NCBI GenBank assembly: GCA_036555725.1
Contig: DATBKU010000130.1
Location: 310,001-374,000, forward strand
From: CALAED01 sp036555725
Lineage (GTDB): Bacteria > Actinomycetota > Actinomycetes > Streptosporangiales > Streptosporangiaceae
DNA length: 64,000 nt
Direction: 5' to 3'
Shown: one piece after another, positions 17,383-25,232 of the stretch
Layout of the letters: the number at the start of each line of letters is the position of its first letter
How positions within the stretch are numbered: position 1 is the first letter of the stretch
Translations under genes and position numbers: made by a program
The notes under the pieces: generated by a model
Told to the model about the DNA's origin: nothing
Databases searched by the model: none
The model's input: only the letters and a program-made list of their open reading frames with translations

Positions 17383-18480
17383 ATGGCGGTCAACCACCAC
17401 GCAGACGTGATCGGCTCCCTGCTGCGTCCCCGCTATCTGTCGGAGGCGCTCGCCGCGCTGGACGCCGGCCGAATCAGTCAGCCGGAGTTCAAACGGATCG
17501 AAGACCGTGCGGTCGACCAGGCGATCGCCATGCAAGAGGGCTGCGGTCTCGACGTCATCAGCGACGGTGAGATGCGCCGTTTCTCGTTCCTGGACCAACT
17601 GCTCGGGGAGATCGAGGGCGTCACAGAACGTCCGGGCGCGACCATTCGCTTCTATGGCCGCGGTCCGGGCGAGATTTGGGACTGGCAGCCTCCGGTGACC
17701 GTCACCGGGCAACTCCGCGCCCGGCGCCAGATGACCATCGAAGAGTTCAGTTACGCGCGCGCCCGGGCGCGGCGGCCGGTGAAGGTAACGCTGCCCAGCC
17801 CGCTGATTCTCTACAGCGCTTGGTCGCCGGAAATGTCAACGGCCGCCTATGGCGGTCCGTACGAGATGTTCGCCGACGCGGCGGCGCTCATGCGCGAGGA
17901 GGCGCGTGCCCTGGCGCGCCTCGGCTGCACCTACATCCAGATCGACTCACCGGACCTCGGGACTCTCGTCGACCCGGAGAACCGCCAATTGCGCGAATCC
18001 CTGGGCATGCCGACGGAACGCACCCTCACCGAGGGTGTCGACATCATTAATTCCGTTGCCGACGTCCCGGGAGTTACCTTCGGGCTGCACCTGTGCAGAG
18101 GCAACAACCAGAGCATGTGGATCGCCGAAGGCGGCTACGACGAGATCGCCGATCGCGTCTTCGGCCGGATGGACAACATCGACATATTTCTGCTCGAGTA
18201 CGACGACGAGCGGTCGGGTACCTTCGACCCGCTGTCCAAAGTGCCCGACGACAAAATGGTCGTGCTCGGCCTGATATCGAGCAAGCTCGAGGAATTGGAA
18301 ACGGCCGATTTCCTTACGGCACGCGTCGACGAAGCCGCTCGTCATGTCGGCCGTGAGCGGCTCGGCCTGTCCACCCAGTGCGGGTTCGCCTCCGTTTCCA
18401 TCGGCGCGAACCACATCAGCGAGGACACCCAGCAACGCAAGCTCGAGCGGGTAGCCGAGGTAGCCCACCAAATCTGGTAG
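17383..18480 (+). CDS. MetE C-terminal-like (cobalamin-independent methionine synthase family) protein
   Basis: A 365-residue TIM-barrel protein that matches only the catalytic C-terminal half of MetE. Visible elements are ADVIGSLLRP at the start, GLDVISDGEMRRFSFLDQLL, YIQIDSPDLGTLVDPENRQL, and GLHLCRGNN and STQCGFAS, which contain the His and Cys residues that ligate zinc in the family. Stand-alone proteins of this size are often catabolic or methyl-transfer enzymes rather than methionine synthases. The start ATG has an AAGGAGG seven bases upstream. Confidence 0.82.
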   Translation: MAVNHHADVIGSLLRPRYLSEALAALDAGRISQPEFKRIEDRAVDQAIAMQEGCGLDVISDGEMRRFSFLDQLLGEIEGVTERPGATIRFYGRGPGEIWDWQPPVTVTGQLRARRQMTIEEFSYARARARRPVKVTLPSPLILYSAWSPEMSTAAYGGPYEMFADAAALMREEARALARLGCTYIQIDSPDLGTLVDPENRQLRESLGMPTERTLTEGVDIINSVADVPGVTFGLHLCRGNNQSMWIAEGGYDEIADRVFGRMDNIDIFLLEYDDERSGTFDPLSKVPDDKMVVLGLISSKLEELETADFLTARVDEAARHVGRERLGLSTQCGFASVSIGANHISEDTQQRKLERVAEVAHQIW

Positions 18481-18499
18481 CCCCCGCGGTCCCGCTGAA

Positions 18500-20119
18500 T
18501 TACGTCCGGTGGCGGGGCCTGCGGAGGGTGAAACGGTCGAGGGGGTGGTAGGCGGGCGAGCCGGCGGCGGCAGCGTACTGGGTGACGGTGATCTCCGTGT
18601 GACCGCCTGGAGCGTGCGGCTCGAAGTCGAAGGCGGCGAAGCCGTACGCATGCTGCAGGTCGCGGTACGCCGACCAGGGGGCGGGCTCGGTCGTGGTGAG
18701 GGACATGTGCAGGTTGAGCGGGTCGCCGGGACCCACGTCGTAGGTCACCACCCCGTCGCGCGGGTAGTCGAAGGACTGCGGCGGTGTCGTCACCGGGTGC
18801 CCGCCACCGCCGATGATCATGTGGACGGTGCCGAGGCTGGTGTCGAGGACGGTGACGTCGGTGGCCTGCGGCGAGGGGGTGAGCAGTGAGTTGCCCGGCA
18901 GCGTCCCCCGAACCGGGAACGTCCGTTCGTAGTGGTGCTCGTGGCCGGCCACCACGAGATCCACGCCGTACTTGTCGAACAGTGGCAGGAACTCCCGCCG
19001 TACGCCCAGGTCGGCGCCGTTGAAGTGGGCGGTGGACATGGCGACCTGGTGCATGCAGACGACGATCCAGTCGATGGCGGGGTCCGCACTGGCCGCGCGC
19101 AGCGTTCGCTCCAGCCATTCCTTCTGCTCGCCGTGGCTATAACCGCGGATGTACGGGTCGTAGCCCTTGGCGCGGTAGTCCTCGATGTTGTCGAGACGGA
19201 AGTAGCTGAACGCGCCGTCCTGCAGGCAGACGTCGTCGTTGTTGAGCGAGATCACCTTGATCGGGCCGACCGTGAAGGCGTACCAGCATCCGGTGTACTC
19301 GCGCGACCCGTTGTCCGGCACGGCGAAGCGGGTCCGGTACGCCAGGTGGCCCTCCGGGCCGTTGCCCACCTCGTTCTCGTGGTTTCCGGCGCACGGCATC
19401 CACGGCCGGTTCCGGGCGGAGCGCTGGTTGTTGGCGAAGTAGGCCTGCCAGGTCTGCACCGGGGCGTCGCTCACATTGGCGTAGGACAGGTCGCCGTTCA
19501 ACAGGTGAAACAGCGGGTCGAGGCGATCCACGGCGTCGACGACGTAGCCGGCGTTCGCGGTAACGGGCCCGACGCCCCGCCCGACCCGAGTCGGAACGGC
19601 CTGGTCGCCGAAGCTGGTGAAGCGGAAGCCCTTGGACCGTCCGTCCGGAGCCGAACGAAAGGACCCGGCGAGCGGCCCCGCACCGCGATGCGCCACCTCG
19701 TAGTCGTACCGGGTGTCGGCGTCCAGCCGCGGTAGTACGGCGTGGTAGGTGAAGGCCATCTCGCCGGTGAGCGCCTCGGTGTAGACCCGTTCCTCGGCCT
19801 CGACCTGCGTGCCGAGCCCATGGCCGGGTGTGCCGAGCCGTACGACCGGGCGGGCCACGCGCTGCGGGGCCGCCCACGACACCGTCATCTCATGCGCGGC
19901 GTCGGCGCCGAACTGAAGATGCAGCTGCTCGGGCGCCGGCGCCCCGGCCTCGTCGGGACTGGTCACCAGCGCCGCCGATCCCCGCAGTATCGGTGCGGCG
20001 ACGGCGAGTCCGCCCAGGCCAAGCAGTACCTGCCGCCTGGCCACCCGGCGTTCCCCGCCCCCCGCCTCAGCCACCACGCCTCCCACCGATCGGCCTGCAT
20101 AAGGGCCAAAAACGATCAT
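18500..20119 (-). CDS. secreted purple acid phosphatase-like metallophosphoesterase
   Basis: A 539-residue exported phosphoesterase. The N terminus has a twin-arginine-type signal (ARRQVLLGLGGLAVAAP near residues 27-43). A fibronectin-like purple acid phosphatase N domain follows (LQFGADAAHEMTVSWAAPQR), then the metallophosphoesterase blocks GDQ, GDLSYAN, AGNHENE, VVCMHQVAM and VVAGHEHHYERTFP, which provide the dinuclear metal ligands. A beta-sandwich-like tail ends the protein. The exact start is uncertain, as a GTG a few codons downstream would also keep the signal. It probably releases phosphate outside the cell. Confidence 0.88.
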   Translation of the reverse strand: MIVFGPYAGRSVGGVVAEAGGGERRVARRQVLLGLGGLAVAAPILRGSAALVTSPDEAGAPAPEQLHLQFGADAAHEMTVSWAAPQRVARPVVRLGTPGHGLGTQVEAEERVYTEALTGEMAFTYHAVLPRLDADTRYDYEVAHRGAGPLAGSFRSAPDGRSKGFRFTSFGDQAVPTRVGRGVGPVTANAGYVVDAVDRLDPLFHLLNGDLSYANVSDAPVQTWQAYFANNQRSARNRPWMPCAGNHENEVGNGPEGHLAYRTRFAVPDNGSREYTGCWYAFTVGPIKVISLNNDDVCLQDGAFSYFRLDNIEDYRAKGYDPYIRGYSHGEQKEWLERTLRAASADPAIDWIVVCMHQVAMSTAHFNGADLGVRREFLPLFDKYGVDLVVAGHEHHYERTFPVRGTLPGNSLLTPSPQATDVTVLDTSLGTVHMIIGGGGHPVTTPPQSFDYPRDGVVTYDVGPGDPLNLHMSLTTTEPAPWSAYRDLQHAYGFAAFDFEPHAPGGHTEITVTQYAAAAGSPAYHPLDRFTLRRPRHRT

Positions 20120-20282
20120 CGCCGACGGTCACCAGTCAGTAAAGCCGCCCCGCCCGGCGACCGCGACCACCCCGCCGCGCCGAGCGTACGGCCCGAATTG
20201 AGTAGGGGGTACTCATGCGCGGCCGACGGGTCTGTAGCAGCCTGATCCGCAGACACCTGGCAAGCGAGACGGGGGATCGGAC

Positions 20283-20750
20283 ATGAATACGGGGCAGGCG
20301 CCGGAGATTCTCTTCAACAAGAACGGCAACACGATCGTCATCGCGCTCCCGGAGTTGCTCGAGTACGACACCACCGAAGTCGTACTGATGAAGAGCCCCA
20401 TCAAGCCGCTCGAGCCGACGACGTTCATTTTTCCCGGCGTGATTTTGAAGGCGCTGGGCAGGGCGTACTACGTCCCGGTGAACGAACTGACACTCTTCGA
20501 GTCGGCCAGCCCAGAGGCGGGCGACGTCACCTTCCAGTACGCCGGCACGACCCACGCGATTCCGCAGCGCGAATTGGATACCTACACCGGCCTAACCGAG
20601 GTTCAGGCACGCGAACCGCTGCGGGAAACCGGAACCGTCACGGTGTTCCCCGGCTCGCTCCTCCGCGACCGCGTCGGCCGCCTGTACTACCTGCCGCCGG
20701 GCGTACTCGGTACGTTCACGTCATTTACCAAGGCCGTCCGCGACGCTTGA
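20283..20750 (+). CDS. hypothetical protein with internal duplication
   Basis: A 155-residue protein I do not recognise. It is soluble, without signal peptide or membrane segment. Residues 50-68 (IFPGVILKALGRAYYVP) and 120-138 (VFPGSLLRDRVGRLYYLPPG) are clear copies of one motif, FPG-x-L-x3-GR-x-YY-x-P, and the segments before each (TIVIALPELLEYDT and THAIPQRELDTYT) also look related, so the protein is a two-fold repeat of beta-rich units of about 70 residues. The ATG follows a GGGGGAT. It stands alone between the phosphatase and a broken gene. Confidence 0.65.
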   Translation: MNTGQAPEILFNKNGNTIVIALPELLEYDTTEVVLMKSPIKPLEPTTFIFPGVILKALGRAYYVPVNELTLFESASPEAGDVTFQYAGTTHAIPQRELDTYTGLTEVQAREPLRETGTVTVFPGSLLRDRVGRLYYLPPGVLGTFTSFTKAVRDA

Positions 20751-20771
20751 TCGACGCGCCTAATCGGCGTT

Positions 20772-21190
20772 TCACGGCGCGATCGGCTTGCGCAGGGTCA
20801 GGTCGAGGAAGAACGGCGTTGACACCCATTCGTAGCCGCCACTTTTCTCGGCACGAAGGTCGCTCACCAGGTCGTCGATCTGTTTACCGGTTGCGATGCC
20901 CGCGGTGACAGCGCGTTCCTTGGCCGCGGCCAGGGTGCTCGCGTGCAGGTCGAAGCCCTGTTCGGGCTCCATCAGACTGCGGAGATAGTCCAGCGCCCCA
21001 GACGCCGCAGTGGAGGCAAGGGCGTGCCACCCATCAGGCATGGCGACGACCGGACCCAGAGCTTCCTGCGGCAGGCGCGACGAGACGCGGTAACTGACCC
21101 CGATTCCGGACGCGTATCCACGTCAAGCGCGCTCTCGAACGGCCCGAGCGGCGTCTCGATGGTCAGATGACCGCGCAAGTGGCACGACAT
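20772..21190 (-). pseudogene. frameshifted gene, methyltransferase-like C terminus
   Basis: The frame starting near 21190 reads MSCHLRGHLTIETPLGPFES and then loses sense, while another frame, open from 21122 to the stop at 20772, continues with SYRVSSRLPQEALGPVVAM and ends GGYEWVSTPFFLDLTLRKP. That end resembles the C terminus of a group of class I SAM-dependent methyltransferases. The most economical reading is one gene broken by a frameshift around 21120, lacking a methyltransferase SAM motif. An isolated 89-residue protein from ATG 21041 is the alternative. Confidence 0.45.
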
Positions 21191-21373
21191 AACCCCCTAA
21201 AGCGCGGACCGCCCATGCCAGGCACCCCCGGCAGCCGGCTTATCCGTATTTGCCCGGCCGGAAGCCGCGTCAGTCCATCGGACCTATGCGAGCGTGGGCG
21301 TGCATAGCCTTGGGGCACGACCGATGGCCGGCAGGCCCTGCATGTGGTCGTGTGCGGCGCCCGGCGGCGGGCA

Positions 21374-21400
21374 CTGACGACTGACGACTGACGACTGACA
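21374..21400. repeat. 7-bp tandem repeat
   Basis: The unit CTGACGA is repeated almost four times (21374-21400) in the 5' region of the YCII gene, about 25 bases before its GTG start. It is long enough to vary by slippage. Confidence 0.8.
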
Positions 21401-21426
21401 GCGGACATCGACGAAGTGGTGAAGAC

Positions 21427-21786
21427 GTGAAGTACATGCTGCTGATCTACGGCAACCACGCGAGCTGGGACGGCTGGACGCCCGAGGAGTACGACACGAT
21501 CGTGCGCACCCACGTCGAGCTGCAGAAGGAGTTGGTCGAGTCCGGCGAGTTCGTCGGGGCGAAAGGGCTGACCACGCTGGGCGCCAAGACCGTACGGGTC
21601 GAGGGCGGCGTGCCGGCGGTGACCGATGGGCCGTTCACCGAGGCCAAGGAGTACCTGGCGGGCTACTACATCCTCGACTGCGAGAGCATCGACCGGGTGA
21701 CCGAGATCGCCGCGGGCCTCTGGGAGGCGAAGTCCTCGCCGATCGAGATACGGCAGTTCATCGAGGACGACCGGATGAGGTTCTGA
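21427..21786 (+). CDS. YCII/DGPF-domain protein
   Basis: A 119-residue member of the YCII-related family, recognised by YMLLIYGNHASWDGWTPEEY at the start, the DGPF signature TDGPFTEAKEYLAGYYILD and the terminal strand IEIRQFIEDD. Such proteins are often encoded beside ECF sigma factors, but no sigma gene adjoins this copy. A His in HASW and an Asp in TDGPF occupy the usual pocket positions. GTG 21427 is preceded by a weak GAAG. Function is unknown. Confidence 0.83.
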   Translation: MKYMLLIYGNHASWDGWTPEEYDTIVRTHVELQKELVESGEFVGAKGLTTLGAKTVRVEGGVPAVTDGPFTEAKEYLAGYYILDCESIDRVTEIAAGLWEAKSSPIEIRQFIEDDRMRF

Positions 21787-21819
21787 GCCGATTCGGACCC
21801 ACCTGACGAGGCGTCGGCG

Positions 21820-22446
21820 TTAATCAGTGCCGCGGCCGAGGTAGGTCAACGATCCGGCGTTGGCTACTTGGATCTCGTGGAAGCCGACACGGTCGTAGAA
21901 GGCCCGGGCCGCCGTGTTGGCGGTGACCATGCTGAGGTGGACGGCGCCCACGTCCTTGGCGCGCAGCGCGTCGAGGAAGGTGCGCACAAGTGCGCGGCCG
22001 TGGCCCTTGCGCTGGTACGGCGGCAGCAGGTCGATGTGCAGATGGGCCGGATAGCCGGCCATCTCGGGTACGATCATGCGCTCCGGCTTGTGCATGGCCC
22101 CGATCATGGCGTCGCTGGGCGTTGCCGGCGGCCCGCTGGGCGGCGGGTAGCGCTCCGCGAGCAGCGGCAGCCACGACTCCCGATACGCCTTGACGAAGGC
22201 GGCCGTGTCGGCGGTGCCGAGGATGTAGCCGACGGCACGTTCCCCGTTGTCGAGCACGAACGTAAGGTCCGGCTCCAGGTAGGCGTACGGGCCGGCGAAG
22301 ATGCTCGGCATCAGGTCGAGGTCGGGGTAGATGTGCCGCGAGTCGCCGCCTTGGTGGGCGGTACGGACGCAGACGTCGTACAACGCGGCGTGGTCGTCGG
22401 GGCGGTACGGCCGGATGACATGGGTGCTGCTCACGCCGACCATCAT
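21820..22446 (-). CDS. GNAT-family N-acetyltransferase
   Basis: A 208-residue GNAT acetyltransferase. The acetyl-CoA-binding loop is YQRKGHGRALVRTFLDALRA near residue 150, followed by VHLSMVTANTAARAFYDRVG. It starts with IRPYRPDDHAALYDVC. The long insert with YPPPSGPPATP and the segment MAGYPAHLHIDLLP match the O-GlcNAcase/OGA-type acetyltransferase-like subgroup. The start may be GTG four codons after the first ATG. A perfect 14-bp palindrome (22455-22468) lies nine bases upstream, in operator position. Confidence 0.82.
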   Translation of the reverse strand: MMVGVSSTHVIRPYRPDDHAALYDVCVRTAHQGGDSRHIYPDLDLMPSIFAGPYAYLEPDLTFVLDNGERAVGYILGTADTAAFVKAYRESWLPLLAERYPPPSGPPATPSDAMIGAMHKPERMIVPEMAGYPAHLHIDLLPPYQRKGHGRALVRTFLDALRAKDVGAVHLSMVTANTAARAFYDRVGFHEIQVANAGSLTYLGRGTD

Positions 22447-22454
22447 GCAGTGCG

Positions 22455-22468
22455 TGGGAGCGCTCCCA
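22455..22468. promoter_or_regulatory. perfect LacI-type operator palindrome (CebR-box sequence)
   Basis: TGGGAGCGCTCCCA is a perfect 14-bp inverted repeat and equals the consensus described for CebR, a LacI-family repressor of cellobiose use in streptomycetes. It is nine bases upstream of the GNAT start on the minus strand. No LacI-family gene or sugar transporter is in the window, so the regulator would act in trans. Confidence 0.6.
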
Positions 22469-22483
22469 CAAGACCCGCCCAGG

Positions 22484-22594
22484 TCAGCGGCCTGAGAGCC
22501 ATCCCGTGAGGGCGGCCGCGGTCAGGGCGGCGGCCGTGATCGCGCCTACGGTCGCCGTCGCCGTCGGGTTGCGCAGGAGGCTCCCCCCGAACAC
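22484..22594 (-). CDS. possible small hydrophobic protein
   Basis: A 36-codon frame from GTG reads MFGGSLLRNPTATATVGAIT and then an alanine/threonine/leucine-rich stretch that could span a membrane, ending WLSGR. There is no good ribosome site and it may instead be the tail of a vanished membrane protein gene. It sits between the operator palindrome and the O-methyltransferase gene. Confidence 0.2.
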   Translation of the reverse strand: MFGGSLLRNPTATATVGAITAAALTAAALTGWLSGR

Positions 22595-22677
22595 CCACCG
22601 GCTTACCTGATCCCCTTCTGGCTACACGAAGAGTGGCGATCAACGCAAAAGAATGGCCGGTCGTTAGTCTGGGCAAC

Positions 22678-23352
22678 GTGACAGAGATCATGGAACGCTG
22701 GGCCGCCGTCGATCATTACATTACCGATCTGCTGGTGCCGTCCGACCCCGCGTTGGACGCCGCCCTCGAGGCCAGCGCCCGCGCCGGGCTGCCGACGATC
22801 AACGTGTCGCCGACGCAGGGCAAGCTGCTCAACGTGCTGGCCCGGATCCAGGGCGCGGGGAAGATCCTGGAGATCGGCACGCTGGGCGGCTACAGCACGA
22901 TCTGGCTGGCCCGGGCGCTGCCCGCGGGCGGCCGGCTGATCACGCTCGAGGCCGACCCGCGGCACGCGGAGGTGGCGCGCGGCAACCTCGCCGGTGCCGG
23001 GCTGGCCGACGTCGTGGACGTACGGCTCGGGCCCGCGCTGGACACGCTGCCGCGGCTCGCCGCCGAAGGCCAAGCGCCGTTCGAACTGATCTTCATCGAC
23101 GCCGACAAGCCGAACAACCCGGGCTACTTCGAGTGGGCGCTCAAGCTGTCCCGCCCGGCCAGCGCGATCATCGTCGACAACGTCGTACGCAACGGCAAAG
23201 TGGCCGACGCGAGCAACGACGACCCGCGCATCATCGGGTCGCGGCGCCTGCACGAGATGATCGCCGCCGAGCCGCGCGTCACCGCCACGACGATCCAGAC
23301 GGTGGGGAGCAAGGGGTACGACGGCTTCACGCTCGCCGTCGTGGTCGAGTAA
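22678..23352 (+). CDS. O-methyltransferase (catechol O-methyltransferase-like, class I SAM)
   Basis: A 224-residue O-methyltransferase of the family that includes caffeoyl-CoA and catechol O-methyltransferases. Motifs: LPTINVSPTQGKLLNVLARI, ILEIGTLGGYSTIWLARALP (SAM binding), ITLEADPRHAEVARGNL, and the metal-binding FELIFIDADKPNNPGYFEWA with VDNVVRNG. GTG 22678 is preferred over GTG 22633 because alignment with the family starts there and a TAGTCT box lies seven bases before it, implying a leaderless message. The substrate is unknown. Confidence 0.88.
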   Translation: MTEIMERWAAVDHYITDLLVPSDPALDAALEASARAGLPTINVSPTQGKLLNVLARIQGAGKILEIGTLGGYSTIWLARALPAGGRLITLEADPRHAEVARGNLAGAGLADVVDVRLGPALDTLPRLAAEGQAPFELIFIDADKPNNPGYFEWALKLSRPASAIIVDNVVRNGKVADASNDDPRIIGSRRLHEMIAAEPRVTATTIQTVGSKGYDGFTLAVVVE

Positions 23353-23781
23353 GCCGCGGCCCTCGGAAAGCCTCGCCGGCCACTCGGTCCGGACCCGAGG
23401 CGCGCTCAGCACGGGCTCCGGTGCGGGCCTCGGTGCGGGCCGCAGTACGGCCTCAGTACGGCCTCAGTACGGCAGGGGCCGGCCCGACGGGGTCCGCAGA
23501 TCAGGCTCGGCGGGCCGCCGCGGCGGTTGAGGCCGCATGATTCGTGTCTGTACCGTTGCCACGCTGGTCATTTGCCCCTCCCACCCGAAGGTATGCCGAG
23601 GTGGCGTGCGGGGGGCGCTGACAGCCACTTGTCGTTGACGCGTCTCACCAGGTCCTGGCGCCCCCGGCGGACGAAGTGTGACCTACGCCTCATTGGGAAC
23701 GGGCGTTGCGTCCGCGTTATGTGCCGACACGCGATTCTCACCGACAACCGCACCCGGGCACGAATGGCAAGATACTGGATC
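23353..23781. other. intergenic interval, 429 bp
   Basis: No gene can be supported here. It holds a cluster of short tandem repeats at 23419-23472 and, at its right end, a GATACT box (23771-23776) five bases before the ATG of the isochorismatase-fold gene. Confidence 0.5.
23440..23472. repeat. 11-bp tandem repeat, three copies
   Basis: Three copies of CCTCAGTACGG (first copy CCGCAGTACGG) run from 23440 to 23472, preceded by two related copies of GTGCGGGCC. They lie in non-coding DNA 90 bp after the O-methyltransferase stop. Confidence 0.8.
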
Positions 23782-24339
23782 ATGACCGACGAATCGCTTG
23801 ATGCCGCCCAGACGGCGCTGCTCCTCATCGACTTGCAGGTACGGATCGTGGGCCGGCAGCTGGCGCCGCGCGGCGGCGCGGAGGTCGTGCGGCAGGCGAT
23901 GCGCCTCGCGGACACCGTACGCGACAAGGGCGGCCTCGTCGTGGTCGTCCAGGCGGAGCGCCCCGGAGCGGACCCGCAGCCGCCGGGTAGCGAGCTGGTC
24001 GACGAGATCGCGCCGCAGCCGGGCGACCTGCTGATCACCAAACACACGTGGGGCGCCTTCCACGAGACCGGGCTGGACGACAAGCTGCGCGGCCGGGGCA
24101 TCACGACGTTGGTCATCGGCGGCATCGCCACCAACTTCGGCGTCGAGTCGACCGCACGGGTCGCCGACGAGTTCGGCTACCGAATCGTTCTCGTCGAGGA
24201 CGCCATGGCCGGCCTGGACGCCGAGTCGCACGCCTTCGCCGTCACCAAGATCTTCCCGCTCATCGGCACGGTCTGCTCCACCGACGACGTGCTCACCCGC
24301 CTCGGCCACGACGCCCGCCGTCCCAGCCGACAGGGCTAG
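23782..24339 (+). CDS. isochorismatase-fold cysteine-hydrolase-like protein
   Basis: A 185-residue alpha/beta protein of the isochorismatase-like hydrolase superfamily. The catalytic Asp is in TALLLIDLQVRI and the Lys in LLITKHTWGAFHET. In GGIATNFGVESTARVADEFG the position of the usual nucleophilic cysteine is glycine, as in true isochorismatases, so nicotinamidase-type chemistry is unlikely. ATG 23782 follows a GATACT box by five bases and lacks a ribosome site. An in-frame ATG at 23764 would add six residues. It is convergent with the ABC permease gene. Confidence 0.82.
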   Translation: MTDESLDAAQTALLLIDLQVRIVGRQLAPRGGAEVVRQAMRLADTVRDKGGLVVVVQAERPGADPQPPGSELVDEIAPQPGDLLITKHTWGAFHETGLDDKLRGRGITTLVIGGIATNFGVESTARVADEFGYRIVLVEDAMAGLDAESHAFAVTKIFPLIGTVCSTDDVLTRLGHDARRPSRQG

Positions 24340-25232
24340 GAGACGATGTCCTTGGCCTGGAAGCGACGGAACGCCAGGGCGACCAGGACGACGGCGTAGG
24401 AGAAGGAGAGCGCGGCGCCCTTCGCCATGCCGGCCCACTGGATCGACGGTTGCAGGACGTCCATCCACGCGAACATCCAATGCGTTGGGAGGATGTCCCG
24501 CCAGGAGCCGAGCGCGGTCACCGCGTCCAGGATGTTGCTGATGATCACCAGCCCGACGGCACCGCCGACCGCACCGAGCGGCGAGTCGGTCGTGACCGAG
24601 AGCAGGAACGCCAGCGCCGCCACGACGAGCTGGCTGACCAGGGCGTACGCCACGATGATCGCCATCCGGCCGAGTGCTTCCCCGGACGGGACGACGGCGC
24701 CGACGTCGGGCAGCCGTACATCGCCCCAGCCGAACGCGACCGTGCCGGCGAGCAGCGACATCAGCGGCAACGACACCACGGCGAGCGTCGCGTAGGCGAA
24801 TGCGACGATCAGCTTCTGCCGCAGCAGCCGGGCCCGCGGCACCGGCGCGGCGAGCAGGTAGCGCAACGAGGACCAGTTCGCCTCGCTGGCCACGGTGTCG
24901 CCGCAGAACAGCGCGACCGCCACCACGAGCAGGAAGCCGACGGAGACGAACAGCGCGAACAGCGCGAAGTTGAGCGCGCTCGCGGTCGCCACCTCCACGA
25001 GCGAGGGTCGTCCGCCGGGACCGTCGGAGGACGGGTCGCCGCCGATCTCGAACGCCCCGACGAGCACCCAGGGCAGCACCAGCAAGATGCCGAAGGCCAC
25101 CAGCGTCCTGCGCCGGCGCAGCTGCCGCACCGCCTCGACCCGCAGCGGCAACGTTCTGGGCAGTGCCGCCCGCCCGGTGACCGGGCGCGTGTCCTCCCCC
25201 ACGCTTGGGGCGCCCCGCGCGATCCGCGTCAT
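24336..25232 (-). CDS. ABC transporter permease
   Basis: A 298-residue membrane protein with six hydrophobic segments: one after the basic N terminus (TLVAFGILLVLPWVLVGAFE), then a block with ALFALFVSVGFLLVVAVALF, and the ABC-2 type sequence ANWSSLRYLLAAPVPRARLL that marks the coupling region. It is the partner of the ATPase domain in the upstream gene, with which it shares an ATGA start/stop overlap. Together they could form an ABC-2 exporter; the substrate is unknown. Confidence 0.87.
   Translation of the reverse strand: MTRIARGAPSVGEDTRPVTGRAALPRTLPLRVEAVRQLRRRRTLVAFGILLVLPWVLVGAFEIGGDPSSDGPGGRPSLVEVATASALNFALFALFVSVGFLLVVAVALFCGDTVASEANWSSLRYLLAAPVPRARLLRQKLIVAFAYATLAVVSLPLMSLLAGTVAFGWGDVRLPDVGAVVPSGEALGRMAIIVAYALVSQLVVAALAFLLSVTTDSPLGAVGGAVGLVIISNILDAVTALGSWRDILPTHWMFAWMDVLQPSIQWAGMAKGAALSFSYAVVLVALAFRRFQAKDIVS

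Noticed and set aside
23353..23781. A coding continuation of the isochorismatase-fold gene upstream of 23764
   Set aside because: The frame is open to 23527 but the extra residues are Arg/Cys/His-rich with no family similarity, and a promoter-like box sits just before the chosen ATG.
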